Part shown: positions 7,463 through 15,839 of the stretch, piece by piece | Layout of the letters: each line of letters opens with the position of its first letter | How positions within the stretch are numbered: position 1 is the stretch's first letter | Assembly: GCA_047639575.1 (NCBI GenBank) | Contig: JBLIOB010000004.1 | Span: 1 to 48,156, forward strand | Direction: 5' to 3' | DNA: 48,156 nucleotides | From: JBLIOB01 sp047639575 | GTDB taxonomy: Bacteria; Bacteroidota; Bacteroidia; Flavobacteriales_D; Parvicellaceae | The notes under the pieces: model-generated | Told to the model about the DNA's origin: nothing | Database searches by the model: none | What the model saw: only the letters and a program-made list of their open reading frames with translations | Translations under genes and position numbers: made by a program

Positions 7463-7993
7463 TTACTCAGTTTCTTTAATTATAGCTGGAGCATTAACTA
7501 AGAATGGTTTAATTCTGGATAATATTTTTTCAGATGTTGATGGTATGTTTTCAATAATAGAAGCACCAGTAATGCCATCTACCGTTGGAATGGTGCTTTC
7601 GCCACCACCAGAAGTCGTTAATACAATCAAGTTGTCATAGTCTAAATTTCTGGCTGCAAAATTATGAACCACTTCAGGCGCTCGCCACATTTCCCATGTG
7701 TGTATGATTATGATTGCATTATAACCATCAACCTGAAGATCTTTTAGTTTAGAAATATCTGAAATTTCTATTCTTGTGGAATTCATAATTGTTGATCCCA
7801 AAAGATTATCAACGAGTTTATTTTTATATTCACTATCCTGGGTTGCAATCAAAATATTCGAATTGGTAATATGATCGTTAATTACAGAACTTGCTGCTTT
7901 ACCCATGGAATACTCGTTTTTATACCAATAGGCATATAGCGCAAAAACGCCTAGCAGGATAATAATAAAAGTTGTCAAATTTTTTTTAGACAT
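7463..7993 (-). CDS. Membrane-anchored flavodoxin-like protein of unknown function
   Basis: A 176-residue protein with one N-terminal transmembrane helix (LTTFIIILLGVFALYAYW) and a soluble alpha/beta domain. The pattern NILIATQDSEYKNKLVDNLL, then GYNAIIIIHTWEMWRAPEVV, then NLIVLTTSGGG resembles a flavodoxin/WrbA fold, with a strand-loop-strand order that could hold a flavin. A clear FMN phosphate loop is not visible. It sits between a peroxiredoxin and a Usp in one probable operon, so a redox task at the membrane is a reasonable inference but not shown. Confidence 0.65.
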   Translation of the reverse strand: MSKKNLTTFIIILLGVFALYAYWYKNEYSMGKAASSVINDHITNSNILIATQDSEYKNKLVDNLLGSTIMNSTRIEISDISKLKDLQVDGYNAIIIIHTWEMWRAPEVVHNFAARNLDYDNLIVLTTSGGGESTIPTVDGITGASIIENIPSTSEKILSRIKPFLVNAPAIIKETE

Positions 7994-8030
7994 AATTCAA
8001 ATGGGTTTAAATGCAGTTGGATTTGGGCAC

Positions 8031-8774
8031 CTAATTATTTTGGACTACTTCCTCGGGATTCAATAGGGCATTTAGAATTTCTTCTTTATCGATTTTTTTG
8101 GTGCAGAAGAACCAATCTTCACATTCAAGATCACTTTCTTCTCCCACCATTCTTGATTCGGCCACGCCACATGAGCCCGCAGGAGAAATGATGACATCAT
8201 CACCAGGATACCAATCAGCAGGCGTTGCAACAGAAAATTTATCGGATGTTTGCATCGCTATCAGTGCACGGTATATTTCATCAAAATTTCTTCCTAGACT
8301 GAGCGGATAGTAAATAAGCGCCCTCACGATTCCCTTGGGATCAATGAAGAATACTGCTCTGACAGCCTGTGTCTTACTTTCACCAGGTTGAATCATGCCA
8401 TACTTTTTTGCAACTTCCATGCTAATATCCTCTATCAAGGGAAACTTAACATCAATATTTTTCATGCCCTTAAATTCTATTTTTTCACGGATGGTTCTTA
8501 ACCATGCAATATGACTATACAATCCATCGATGGAAAGACCTACCAGAGAACAATTGGCCAGTTTGAATTTCTGTTCAAGATGAGCAAATGTCATAAACTC
8601 CGATGTACACACGGGGGTGAAATCGGCAGGGTGACTAAACAATATGACCCACTCTCCTTTATAGTCTTCTGGAAAATTGATATCACCTTGTGTGGTGACA
8701 GCCTGAAATGCAGGAGCAGGATCTCCAATTCTTGGTATAGTTACTTTCTTTTGAAATTCTAAAATATTGTCCAT
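8031..8774 (-). CDS. Peroxiredoxin, 1-Cys/Prx6 type
   Basis: A 247-residue peroxide reductase. The peroxidatic Cys lies in HPADFTPVCTSEF, and the resolving Arg region and long C-terminal arm typical of the Prx6/archaeal group are present, including extra cysteines in SCGVAES and ECEDWFFC that could resolve the sulfenate. I choose the ATG at 8772-8774. The frame stays open to 8900, but the added 42 residues are not family-like, and a FixK-like palindrome at 8834-8845 lies inside that stretch, 65 bp from the ATG. First gene of a unit with a flavodoxin-like protein and a Usp. Confidence 0.93.
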   Translation of the reverse strand: MDNILEFQKKVTIPRIGDPAPAFQAVTTQGDINFPEDYKGEWVILFSHPADFTPVCTSEFMTFAHLEQKFKLANCSLVGLSIDGLYSHIAWLRTIREKIEFKGMKNIDVKFPLIEDISMEVAKKYGMIQPGESKTQAVRAVFFIDPKGIVRALIYYPLSLGRNFDEIYRALIAMQTSDKFSVATPADWYPGDDVIISPAGSCGVAESRMVGEESDLECEDWFFCTKKIDKEEILNALLNPEEVVQNN

Positions 8775-8833
8775 CGTGATATTAGCTTTATTTATATATG
8801 AGTAAAAGTAGGCTAGGGGATGATCCTTTAATC

Positions 8834-8845
8834 TGATATAAATCA
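8834..8845. promoter_or_regulatory. FixK/FNR-like palindrome upstream of the peroxiredoxin operon
   Basis: TGATATAAATCA, centred 65 bp upstream of the peroxiredoxin ATG. With the box at -41.5, a minus-strand TACTTTTA (8803-8810) falls at -12 to -5, a near-perfect Bacteroidetes -7 element (TAnnTTTG). This is one of the best-supported promoters in the window. Confidence 0.8.
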
Positions 8846-9082
8846 GTCTGGTAAATGATATTTCTGAAATGAATTGGTTTGTTAGCTGGTCATTGTTCAT
8901 TCCAGGTCTTATTCAAGAGGTCCCCAATAAAATTAAACATCGGAACAAGGATATGGACTTTGATAAACCTTAATCTCGAATTGAGGAAAAAATTACACTT
9001 ACGTTTTTTAAGATGAAGAAAGTGACCATATGTCAGAAACGAACAATCGAATGATTGCTGTAAGAAATAGACCAGTGCAAAC

Positions 9083-9094
9083 TGATTACAATCA
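9083..9094. promoter_or_regulatory. FixK/FNR-like palindrome, distal site of osmC region
   Basis: TGATTACAATCA, perfect TGAY-N4-RTCA. Centre is 28 bp from that of the next site (9111-9122). The stretch 8775-9280 holds the two divergent promoters; besides these sites I see only a doubtful 27-codon frame at 9029-9112. Confidence 0.6.
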
Positions 9095-9110
9095 AAGTCA
9101 TTTCAAGGAC

Positions 9111-9122
9111 TGACATAAATCA
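9111..9122. promoter_or_regulatory. FixK/FNR-like palindrome, proximal site of osmC region
   Basis: TGACATAAATCA, centred 165 bp upstream of the osmC-like ATG. This would give a leader of about 120 nt if it acts at -41.5. Confidence 0.6.
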
Positions 9123-9263
9123 GTTGAGTAATATCATAGTACCCCTTTATTCGTGAAAAATTAACCACGTAAAAACGAAACTCATGCGCAACGCTCTGGA
9201 TATCTCAACATGTTTTGATCTATTAACAATCAAAAGCTAAATATCTAATTCTCAAATTTCAAT

Positions 9264-9275
9264 TGACCAAAATCA
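9264..9275. promoter_or_regulatory. FixK/FNR-like palindrome abutting the osmC-like start codon
   Basis: TGACCAAAATCA, ending 5 bp before the ATG at 9281. A site here cannot activate from -41.5; if bound it would sit inside the transcribed leader and act as a block. It may also be a chance match. Confidence 0.4.
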
Positions 9276-9280
9276 CATCT

Positions 9281-9682
9281 ATGAATTATAGTATTAAAGC
9301 AAAATCCAATTCGAATAGCGCTGCAATTGTTATTAAACAATCTAAAATAGGTTTTGGCATTACGCCTGAGACCAGCGACACACTGGCTAATCCGGCCGAA
9401 CTGTTTTTAGGGGCCTTTTCCGCATGTATTCTTAAAAATGTGGCTCGTTTTTCGGCTTTACTGAAATTTGAATATACCAATGCTGAAATAACGGTCAATG
9501 CTATTCGCCCTGATAATCCACCTAGAATTGATGAAATCAATTACAAATTAAAAATATATAGCCAAGACGAAAACTTGAAACTTGGATTGCTTAAAAAAAA
9601 CATTGAAAAATTTGGAACCATATATAATACGGTTAGGAAATCTTGTGCTGTCGAAGGTGAAATTGTAAAAATAACTGAATAG
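9281..9682 (+). CDS. OsmC/Ohr-family protein
   Basis: A 133-residue OsmC-fold protein. The two family cysteines are in GAFSACILKNVARFS and RKSCAVEGEI, and the central NPAELFLGAF helix is typical. OsmC/Ohr proteins reduce organic hydroperoxides using the Cys pair. I choose ATG 9281 over the upstream TTG at 9263. It is the first of three genes (OsmC, porin, RIC) on the plus strand with gaps of 77 and 20 bp, preceded by two FixK-like palindromes and one that abuts the start. Confidence 0.85.
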   Translation: MNYSIKAKSNSNSAAIVIKQSKIGFGITPETSDTLANPAELFLGAFSACILKNVARFSALLKFEYTNAEITVNAIRPDNPPRIDEINYKLKIYSQDENLKLGLLKKNIEKFGTIYNTVRKSCAVEGEIVKITE

Positions 9683-9759
9683 GCCAACTTACCCAAGCCT
9701 TTGTTGAACCACACAAACCAGAATAGAAATAAACATAAATCCATCTCATAATAATCGAT

Positions 9760-11064
9760 ATGCTGCTATATAATAACAACAAGACGGAAATAACCACTTA
9801 CAACCGAAGTAGCCTAAAGCGCATCTTACTACCGACACTTTTATTATTACTGTTCTTACCAAGTCTACAAGCGCAAGTGAAAATTGATGTAGAAGTACGG
9901 CCCCGATTTGAATTTCGGAATGGTTTTAAAACATTATTCCCTGACAATACTGATCCAGCAGCGTTTGTCTCTCAAAGAACCAGATTTAACGCTGGCTACA
10001 AAGTAGAAGACTTAGATTTATATGTAAGCTTCCAAAATGTCCGGGTTTGGGGTGATGTTCCACAACTCAATAGCTCTGATAGAAATGGCATTGCAATTCA
10101 TCAGGCTTGGGCAAAATTTAAGATTTCCGATAATTTAAGTTTGAAGGCTGGTCGCCAAGAGATAATATATGATGACAGTAGGTTTTTCGGAAATGTTGGC
10201 TGGGCTCAACAAGCAAGAAGTCATGATGTTGCCATGTTTAAATATGGTAAAAATAAATTTAAAACAGACGTTGGTTTTGCTTTTAACCAAGACGGTGAAT
10301 CGCTAACGGGAACAGTCCTTACGACCAATACTTATAAAGCATTTCAATACCTATGGATGCACAAGGATTGGAATAGCTTTTCGGGTAGTCTCTTGTTCTT
10401 AAACAATGGTCTGCAATATATTGATACTGCCGATGTAAACAACAATGAAACCAGATATAGCCAAAACCTCGGAACTCACTTAAAATATAAAAAGAACAAA
10501 TTGTCCGTGACGGGAAACGCATACTATCAACTTGGACAAGATCGAGCTGACAATGACTTAAGCGCTTATCTTTTCGGTATAGATGTCCAATATAAAGTTG
10601 CAGACAGAACAAAAATTGGCCTAGGTGGAGAAATGCAAAGTGGGAATGATAATGGAACTATCATCAACAAAAACAATGAAGCCTTTAATCCACTGTATGG
10701 AACCAATCATAAGTTTAATGGCCTGATGGACTATTTTTATGTAGGCAATCATATCAATAATGTAGGACTAATTGACTTGTACGTTAGTGCTAAATTTATA
10801 ATAAAAGAGAAGTCTACATTAGATATGGCCGTCCATAACTTTTCCAGTGCAGCAGATTTTTCTGAGAAACAATTTGGTAACGAAGTCGATTTGGTATATT
10901 CTCTGAACGTTCAAAAATACGTCACCATTAAGGCTGGATATTCTCAATTATTTGCCGCGGAGGGCTTGGAGATATTGAAAGGAAATTCTGATCAGAATAG
11001 TAATAATTGGGCTTGGCTAATGCTTGTGGTGAAACCAACTTTATTTGAAAAAGAAAACAAGTAA
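9760..11064 (+). CDS. Outer-membrane beta-barrel porin, alginate-export-like
   Basis: A 434-residue outer-membrane protein with a signal peptide (KRILLPTLLLLLFLPSLQAQ) and an all-beta body of alternating amphipathic strands. It opens VKIDVEVRPRFEFRNG and contains the conserved QRTRFNAGYK, HQAWAKFKISDNLSLKAGRQEIIYDD block found in alginate_exp-type barrels of Bacteroidetes, where the annotated substrate is usually a guess. Lying between OsmC and the iron-sulfur repair protein and ahead of the nap operon, it could serve uptake of nitrate or other anions. The specificity is not visible. Confidence 0.8.
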   Translation: MLLYNNNKTEITTYNRSSLKRILLPTLLLLLFLPSLQAQVKIDVEVRPRFEFRNGFKTLFPDNTDPAAFVSQRTRFNAGYKVEDLDLYVSFQNVRVWGDVPQLNSSDRNGIAIHQAWAKFKISDNLSLKAGRQEIIYDDSRFFGNVGWAQQARSHDVAMFKYGKNKFKTDVGFAFNQDGESLTGTVLTTNTYKAFQYLWMHKDWNSFSGSLLFLNNGLQYIDTADVNNNETRYSQNLGTHLKYKKNKLSVTGNAYYQLGQDRADNDLSAYLFGIDVQYKVADRTKIGLGGEMQSGNDNGTIINKNNEAFNPLYGTNHKFNGLMDYFYVGNHINNVGLIDLYVSAKFIIKEKSTLDMAVHNFSSAADFSEKQFGNEVDLVYSLNVQKYVTIKAGYSQLFAAEGLEILKGNSDQNSNNWAWLMLVVKPTLFEKENK

Positions 11065-11084
11065 TCATCAATAATAAACAAATC

Positions 11085-11840
11085 ATGGAAATTACGAAGG
11101 AAAAAACAGTAGCAAAATATGTTGCAGAAAATATCAAAACAGCGCACGTTTTCAAAAAATTTGGCCTCGACTTTTGTTGTGGTGGTAATATTACATTGGA
11201 ACAAGCGTGCATAAATAACAATGTAGATCAAGCTGAACTTGAAAAGCAATTGATGAACGTTGAAGTTAATACGGATAGGTCTTTGGATTTTGATAGCTGG
11301 AAACTGTCCTTTCTCATTGATCACATTATCAATGTTCATCACTCTTATGTAAAGGAAAGTTTACCGTTAATTTCTCAATATTCCAAGAAAGTTGTAGAAG
11401 CGCATAGCAGCCAATATCCGTATTTGATAGAAATAGACAAACTGTTTCATGCAGTCTCAGATGAACTTATGACGCACCTATCTAAAGAGGAAGAAGTATT
11501 ATTCCCGTATATAAAAGGATTGGAAAGCTCCTTGGATTCAGTGGCTTTTAATTTGACGTCTTCACTCGATTCAGTGGTAAATCCAATTGGTGTGATGGAG
11601 GATGAGCATGAAAATGCGGGAGATGTCTTCAAGAAGATAGCAAAACTCACCAATAATTATAAACCGCCTGCTGGTGCATGTAATACTTTCAAAGCTTTGT
11701 ACTCCAAACTGGAAGAATTCGAGCAGGATCTACATCATCACATTCACTTGGAAAATAATATTCTTCATCCAAAAGCTATTGCTTTGGAAGAGAACTCGAA
11801 AACGGCAGATGGAAGTTCGGTGTTTCCTTCCTTTTTATGA
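11085..11840 (+). CDS. ric: Iron-sulfur cluster repair di-iron protein (RIC/ScdA/YtfE)
   Basis: A 251-residue di-iron protein. The N-terminal ScdA domain (residues 1-60) shows KYVAENIKTAHVFKKFGLDFCCGG, with the Cys pair. The hemerythrin-like domain follows, with iron ligands in LIDHIINVHHSYV, LMTHLSKEEEVLFPY, DEHENAGDVF and HHHIHLENNILHPKA. RIC repairs [Fe-S] clusters damaged by NO or peroxide. It sits 20 bp after the porin gene and 109 bp before napD, which fits protection against nitrosative stress during nitrate reduction. Length is normal for the family. Confidence 0.95.
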   Translation: MEITKEKTVAKYVAENIKTAHVFKKFGLDFCCGGNITLEQACINNNVDQAELEKQLMNVEVNTDRSLDFDSWKLSFLIDHIINVHHSYVKESLPLISQYSKKVVEAHSSQYPYLIEIDKLFHAVSDELMTHLSKEEEVLFPYIKGLESSLDSVAFNLTSSLDSVVNPIGVMEDEHENAGDVFKKIAKLTNNYKPPAGACNTFKALYSKLEEFEQDLHHHIHLENNILHPKAIALEENSKTADGSSVFPSFL

Positions 11841-11877
11841 GAATGAATGCATCCAATTAAAAAGTAATTAAACAGAA

Positions 11878-11903
11878 GTAAACATGATTCTCATCATGTT
11901 TAC
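11878..11903. promoter_or_regulatory. Extended FixK/FNR-like palindrome upstream of the nap operon
   Basis: The core TGATTCTCATCA (11885-11896) is embedded in a perfect inverted repeat of 11-base arms (GTAAACATGAT and its complement) around TCTC. Its centre is 59 bp before napD. TAATTTAC at 11921-11928 lies at about the -7 position relative to a box at -41.5. It is the longest symmetrical site in the window and a likely high-affinity site. A terminator for ric is unlikely because no T-run follows. Confidence 0.8.
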
Positions 11904-11949
11904 TACAATTATGTTTCACTTAATTTACCATAAAGTAAAATAATCATAG

Positions 11950-12189
11950 ATGCCCATAAAAAGTTATTTAGCACATCCGCAAGACGGTAAAAAAGAAGCC
12001 TTAGTCTTAGCTCTTTCTTCTTTTACAGAATGTGATGTCTTTCCCGCGGAAAATAGAGAGATATTGATAGTAGTTACGGAAACGAAAAATAAAGAAGCCG
12101 AGAAAAAATTGAAAGAAAAGTTAGAATCCATAAACAGTTTAAAGTTGTTGGCTATGGTTTCAGGATTTAAATCACCAGTAAAAAAATAA
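11950..12189 (+). CDS. napD: NapD-like chaperone for the nitrate reductase
   Basis: A 79-residue NapD-family protein. NapD binds the Tat signal of NapA and assists its maturation. The ferredoxin-like fold pattern is visible: IKSYLAHPQDGKKEALVLAL, then CDVFPAENREILIVVTET, then a KKLKEKLESINSLKLLAMVSGF helix-strand. It is first in the operon and 3 bp ahead of napA, as expected for coupled expression. Confidence 0.85.
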   Translation: MPIKSYLAHPQDGKKEALVLALSSFTECDVFPAENREILIVVTETKNKEAEKKLKEKLESINSLKLLAMVSGFKSPVKK

Positions 12190-12192
12190 TCA

Positions 12193-14520
12193 ATGTATAC
12201 TGAACTAACAAATAGGCGAAACTTTATAAAAAAAATGGCAGCATTATCGGCAATAGCAGCCGCTACAGCTATGTTTCCAGGTGTTATTTTTGCTGAAGAG
12301 CAAGAAAGAGGAATTCCATCCGGAGCAAACTTGGATTGGAAAAAAGCACCTTGCCGATTTTGCGGTGTAGGATGTGGCGTACTCATAGGTACTGAAAAAG
12401 GCAAGGCCATTGCTGTGAAGGGAGACCCAAAATCACCCGTAAACAAAGGGTTATGTTGCGTGAAAGGCTATCATTCAATTTTGGCATTATATGGTGAAGA
12501 GCGATTGACGAAAGCCCTTGTCAAAAAGAATGGGAAGTATGTAGAAACACCAATGTCCGAGGCGCTAGATTTGGTTGCCTCCAAAATGCAAGAAACCATC
12601 AAAGAGCATGGCAAGGATTCCGTTTCTATATATGGATCGGGACAGTGGACAATTCCAGATGGCTATGTTGCCTCGAAACTTTTCAAAGGATGTATCGGCA
12701 CCAATAATGTAGAAGCAAACGCGCGTTTGTGTATGGCGACTGCAGTAACTGGCTTTCTTACTTCCTTCGGTATAGACGAACCGATGGGTTGTTATGAAGA
12801 TATTGATTACGCGGACACTTTTGTCCTATGGGGAAATAATATGGCGGAAATGCATCCTGTTTTGTTTTCTAGGTTATTGGATCAAAGACTGAAACGAGGG
12901 GTCAAAATTATCGACTTCGCCACACGTACAACACGTACTAGTATGGCAGCGGATAAATCCATTCTATTTCTTCCTCAAAGTGATTTGGCCGTTGGAAATG
13001 CCATCTGTTATGAAATCATCAAGAATGGATGGGTGAATAAGGCTTTTGTGGAGGAGCATTGTAATTTTAAAAAGGGTCTTACGAAAATGGGCTATGGACT
13101 GGAAGACAATTATAAATTCAAGGATAAGCCTGGAGGAATTTCATTTGAAGATTACAAAATGTTCTTGGAAGATTACACGCCAGAAAAGGCTTCTAAAATT
13201 TCTGGTGTATCCGTTAAGAACATTAAATATTTAGCAGCTCTTTTTGGTGATCCAAATAAAAAAGTAATGTCCCTATGGTGTATGGGACCAAATCAGCATT
13301 CTAGGGGAACTTGGATGAATAACATCATATACAACATTCATTTATTAACCGGGAAAATATCAAGCCCAGGCAATAGCCCATTTTCATTGACGGGACAACC
13401 TAGTGCATGCGGAACAGTTCGTGAAGTTGGTACCCTAACCCATAAATTACCACATGGTGTTGTGATGAACAAAGAGCACAGAGAATTTGCGGCCAAAATA
13501 TGGGATGTTCCTGTGGAAAATATTGATCCAAAACCCACCTATCATACGGTTGAAATGTTCCGTGCCTTAGACAGGGGAGACATTCGATTTATGTGGATTC
13601 AAGTGACCAATCCTATGGTAACGATGCCGAAATTAAAACGATATCGTGATGGTGCTAAAAAGGAAGGTCGCTTCATAGTCGTATCAGACATTTACCCAAC
13701 GCCAACGACTGATATTGCGGATGTGATATTGCCATCTGCGTGCTGGATTGAACGAGAAGGATTGTACGGAAATTCTGAACGTAGAACGCAATACTTTGAA
13801 CAAATGGTTGAACCACCAGGAGAGGCCATGAGCGATACAGTCCAACTTTTAGAAGTGGCGAAAAGAATGGGATTTGAAAAGCAATTCTACTATGAAGATG
13901 AAACACACATAGAAGAAATCTACAATGAATATAGAAAACATCATGTAGGTAAAAAGCATAATTTGGCACCTTTTGAAGTACTAAAATCACAACCTGGAGC
14001 GATATGGCCTTATGTAGATGGAAAATCAACGCAATGGCGATTTAACGCCAAGTACGATCCGGCCTGTAGCAATGGCAAAGACTTTCATTTTTATGGCAAA
14101 AAAGACGGCAAGGCAATTATATGGCAAAGGCCGTATGAACCCGCAGCAGAAGAACCAGATGCAGATTATCCATATTGGTTAGGAACAGGGCGTGTGGTTG
14201 AACATTGGCATACTGGTTCAATGACACGAAGAATTCCAGTACTTCACCAAGCCATGCCTCACAGTTATGTTGAGCTGAATCCTGGTGATGCCAAACGTTT
14301 GCAAATTAGAACAGGTGACTTGGTTAGGCTAACAACCCGTAGGGGTGAAATTACCATTCCCGCTTCTGTTAACGAACGAGGGGTTCCGGCACCGATGCAA
14401 GTTTTCGTACCATTCTTTGATGAAGACATGCTGATCAATGAAATCACTTTGGATTCGTTCTGTCCTATATCAAAAGAGCCCGATTATAAGAAATGTGCAG
14501 TTAATGTCGAAAAAGCCTAA
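12193..14520 (+). CDS. napA: Periplasmic nitrate reductase catalytic subunit NapA
   Basis: A 775-residue molybdopterin oxidoreductase that reduces nitrate to nitrite. A Tat signal (RRNFIKKMAALSAIAAATA) leads the protein. The [4Fe-4S] motif is CRFCGVGCGV with the fourth Cys in GLCCVKGYH, and the Mo-ligand Cys lies in EANARLCMATAV. The C-terminal cofactor-binding segment runs from GTGRVVEHWHTGSMTRR to the end. Length is slightly short of proteobacterial NapA, which is usual for this lineage. It is followed by a 2-bp gap and napB. Confidence 0.97.
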   Translation: MYTELTNRRNFIKKMAALSAIAAATAMFPGVIFAEEQERGIPSGANLDWKKAPCRFCGVGCGVLIGTEKGKAIAVKGDPKSPVNKGLCCVKGYHSILALYGEERLTKALVKKNGKYVETPMSEALDLVASKMQETIKEHGKDSVSIYGSGQWTIPDGYVASKLFKGCIGTNNVEANARLCMATAVTGFLTSFGIDEPMGCYEDIDYADTFVLWGNNMAEMHPVLFSRLLDQRLKRGVKIIDFATRTTRTSMAADKSILFLPQSDLAVGNAICYEIIKNGWVNKAFVEEHCNFKKGLTKMGYGLEDNYKFKDKPGGISFEDYKMFLEDYTPEKASKISGVSVKNIKYLAALFGDPNKKVMSLWCMGPNQHSRGTWMNNIIYNIHLLTGKISSPGNSPFSLTGQPSACGTVREVGTLTHKLPHGVVMNKEHREFAAKIWDVPVENIDPKPTYHTVEMFRALDRGDIRFMWIQVTNPMVTMPKLKRYRDGAKKEGRFIVVSDIYPTPTTDIADVILPSACWIEREGLYGNSERRTQYFEQMVEPPGEAMSDTVQLLEVAKRMGFEKQFYYEDETHIEEIYNEYRKHHVGKKHNLAPFEVLKSQPGAIWPYVDGKSTQWRFNAKYDPACSNGKDFHFYGKKDGKAIIWQRPYEPAAEEPDADYPYWLGTGRVVEHWHTGSMTRRIPVLHQAMPHSYVELNPGDAKRLQIRTGDLVRLTTRRGEITIPASVNERGVPAPMQVFVPFFDEDMLINEITLDSFCPISKEPDYKKCAVNVEKA

Positions 14521-14522
14521 AC

Positions 14523-15218
14523 GTGAAAAAAAGATTAGGTATCATATCGATTTTTGTTTTATTGTTCATTGCTTTTTTGGTGAACTGGACTTATAGTTAT
14601 TATGAAGGACGTGAGGAAGCCTATATTCCCGATCAAGAGCAAGAAGAAATTCTGGATATCCCTTCAGAGAAAAAAGTGTTTGAACGCTCCGAGTTTGCAT
14701 TGGACTATTTGAATATGCCAGTGGATGAAGTTCACCAAAGATCCCTAGAAACGTACTATGACAACAGAGCTTATAATGGCGCACCACCAAGTATTCCACA
14801 TGCCGTTAAAGAAAAAATAAGTGTCGGAGGAATGGATTGTTTGCAGTGTCATCAAAATGGTGGTTTTGTAGAGAAATTCAATTCCTATGCCCCTGTAACG
14901 CCCCATCCTGAAATGATCAATTGCAGGTCATGTCATGTTGAACAGAAAACAATATCTGAGTTTGCAAAAAATAATTTTTACAAAAAACCAGCACCGGTGG
15001 TTGGCAAGAATAACGCACTGCCAGGAAGTCCTCCTGCCATTCCTCATCAGTTGCAGATGCGAGAAAATTGTCTGTCGTGTCACGCGGGACCGAGTGCGGC
15101 AAAAGAACTGCGGATCGACCATCCCGAAAGAATAAATTGTCGTCAATGTCATGTGCCAAAAAAACAGGAGATTGAAAAAGTAGAACATTTTGTAAGATCA
15201 ATATCCAATACCAAATGA
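14523..15218 (+). CDS. napB: Tetraheme NapB-like cytochrome c
   Basis: A 231-residue anchored cytochrome (N-terminal helix LGIISIFVLLFIAFLVNW). NapB normally has two hemes; this one has four CXXCH sites (residues 106-110, 134-138, 183-187, 206-210). The protein is an internal tandem duplication: each half has APPSIPH or SPPAIPH, a first heme, an HPE motif and a second heme ending in CHV. The C-terminal half matches canonical NapB (CRQCHVPK). It should carry electrons to NapA. It overlaps the next gene by 4 bp. Confidence 0.9.
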   Translation: MKKRLGIISIFVLLFIAFLVNWTYSYYEGREEAYIPDQEQEEILDIPSEKKVFERSEFALDYLNMPVDEVHQRSLETYYDNRAYNGAPPSIPHAVKEKISVGGMDCLQCHQNGGFVEKFNSYAPVTPHPEMINCRSCHVEQKTISEFAKNNFYKKPAPVVGKNNALPGSPPAIPHQLQMRENCLSCHAGPSAAKELRIDHPERINCRQCHVPKKQEIEKVEHFVRSISNTK

Positions 15219-15829
15219 AAGCGATTAGACTGATATACGGATTATTGATTCTCTGCTTTGCTGCTTCATGTGGACATGAGCACGGTGAATATGGTCTCTA
15301 TGAAAAAATTGAAGAAGAAGGAAAAAAATATCATGGCGTTGATATTTCATCTGAAGCATATATCCATGATTATGAAACAATAGAAATAACGGAAGAGGGC
15401 CATACTTTTTTAATACCTGATCGAAAGAGTCAAATCAAGTCATTTGCTTGTTCTGAATGTCATTCCCAGCCACTGAATGAAATGAAATATACCGATGAAA
15501 TAAAACAAGCCCATTGGGATATCAAATTAAATCATGCAAACGAAAACACGATGAATTGCGTCACATGCCATACCGGCAAAAACATGGATGATTTGCACAG
15601 TCTTACGGATAAGCCTATTGATTTCAACAACAGCTATAAATTATGCATGCAATGTCATAACAATCAATATGAAGATTGGTTGGGAGGTGCTCATGGTAAA
15701 AATATTGGTGGTTGGGCCGAGCCAAGAGCGGCAATGACCTGCGTGAATTGTCATAATCCACACAAGCCACAAATCCCTTCCAAATGGCCTGAAAGATTCA
15801 ATTCTAAAAAGGAAAAACAAAGGAAATAA
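15215..15829 (+). CDS. Tetraheme cytochrome c lipoprotein of the nap operon
   Basis: A 204-residue lipoprotein with signal peptide and lipobox (LCFAASC, Cys 19) and four CXXCH heme sites at residues 79-83, 115-119, 144-148 and 176-180. A further His-rich stretch (residues 150-165) could supply axial ligands. It resembles NrfB/cytochrome-c3-like relays rather than NapC, as it has no NapC-type anchor. It overlaps napB by 4 bp and precedes the Fe-S subunit, so it likely links the NrfCD-like quinol oxidase to NapB. Confidence 0.9.
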   Translation: MKAIRLIYGLLILCFAASCGHEHGEYGLYEKIEEEGKKYHGVDISSEAYIHDYETIEITEEGHTFLIPDRKSQIKSFACSECHSQPLNEMKYTDEIKQAHWDIKLNHANENTMNCVTCHTGKNMDDLHSLTDKPIDFNNSYKLCMQCHNNQYEDWLGGAHGKNIGGWAEPRAAMTCVNCHNPHKPQIPSKWPERFNSKKEKQRK

Positions 15830-15839
15830 AACTAGTCTC

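Noticed and set aside
8778..8789. TGATATTAGCTT as a second site of the peroxiredoxin promoter
   Set aside because: Only one half matches; its 56-bp spacing to the real site is suggestive but a half-site alone is too common.
8775..8900. N-terminal extension of the peroxiredoxin to 8900
   Set aside because: The extra residues are not peroxiredoxin-like, and the promoter palindrome at 8834-8845 with its -7 element lies inside.
9029..9112. 27-codon frame between the peroxiredoxin and osmC genes
   Set aside because: It is short, overlaps the palindromes at 9083 and 9111, and matches nothing I recognise.
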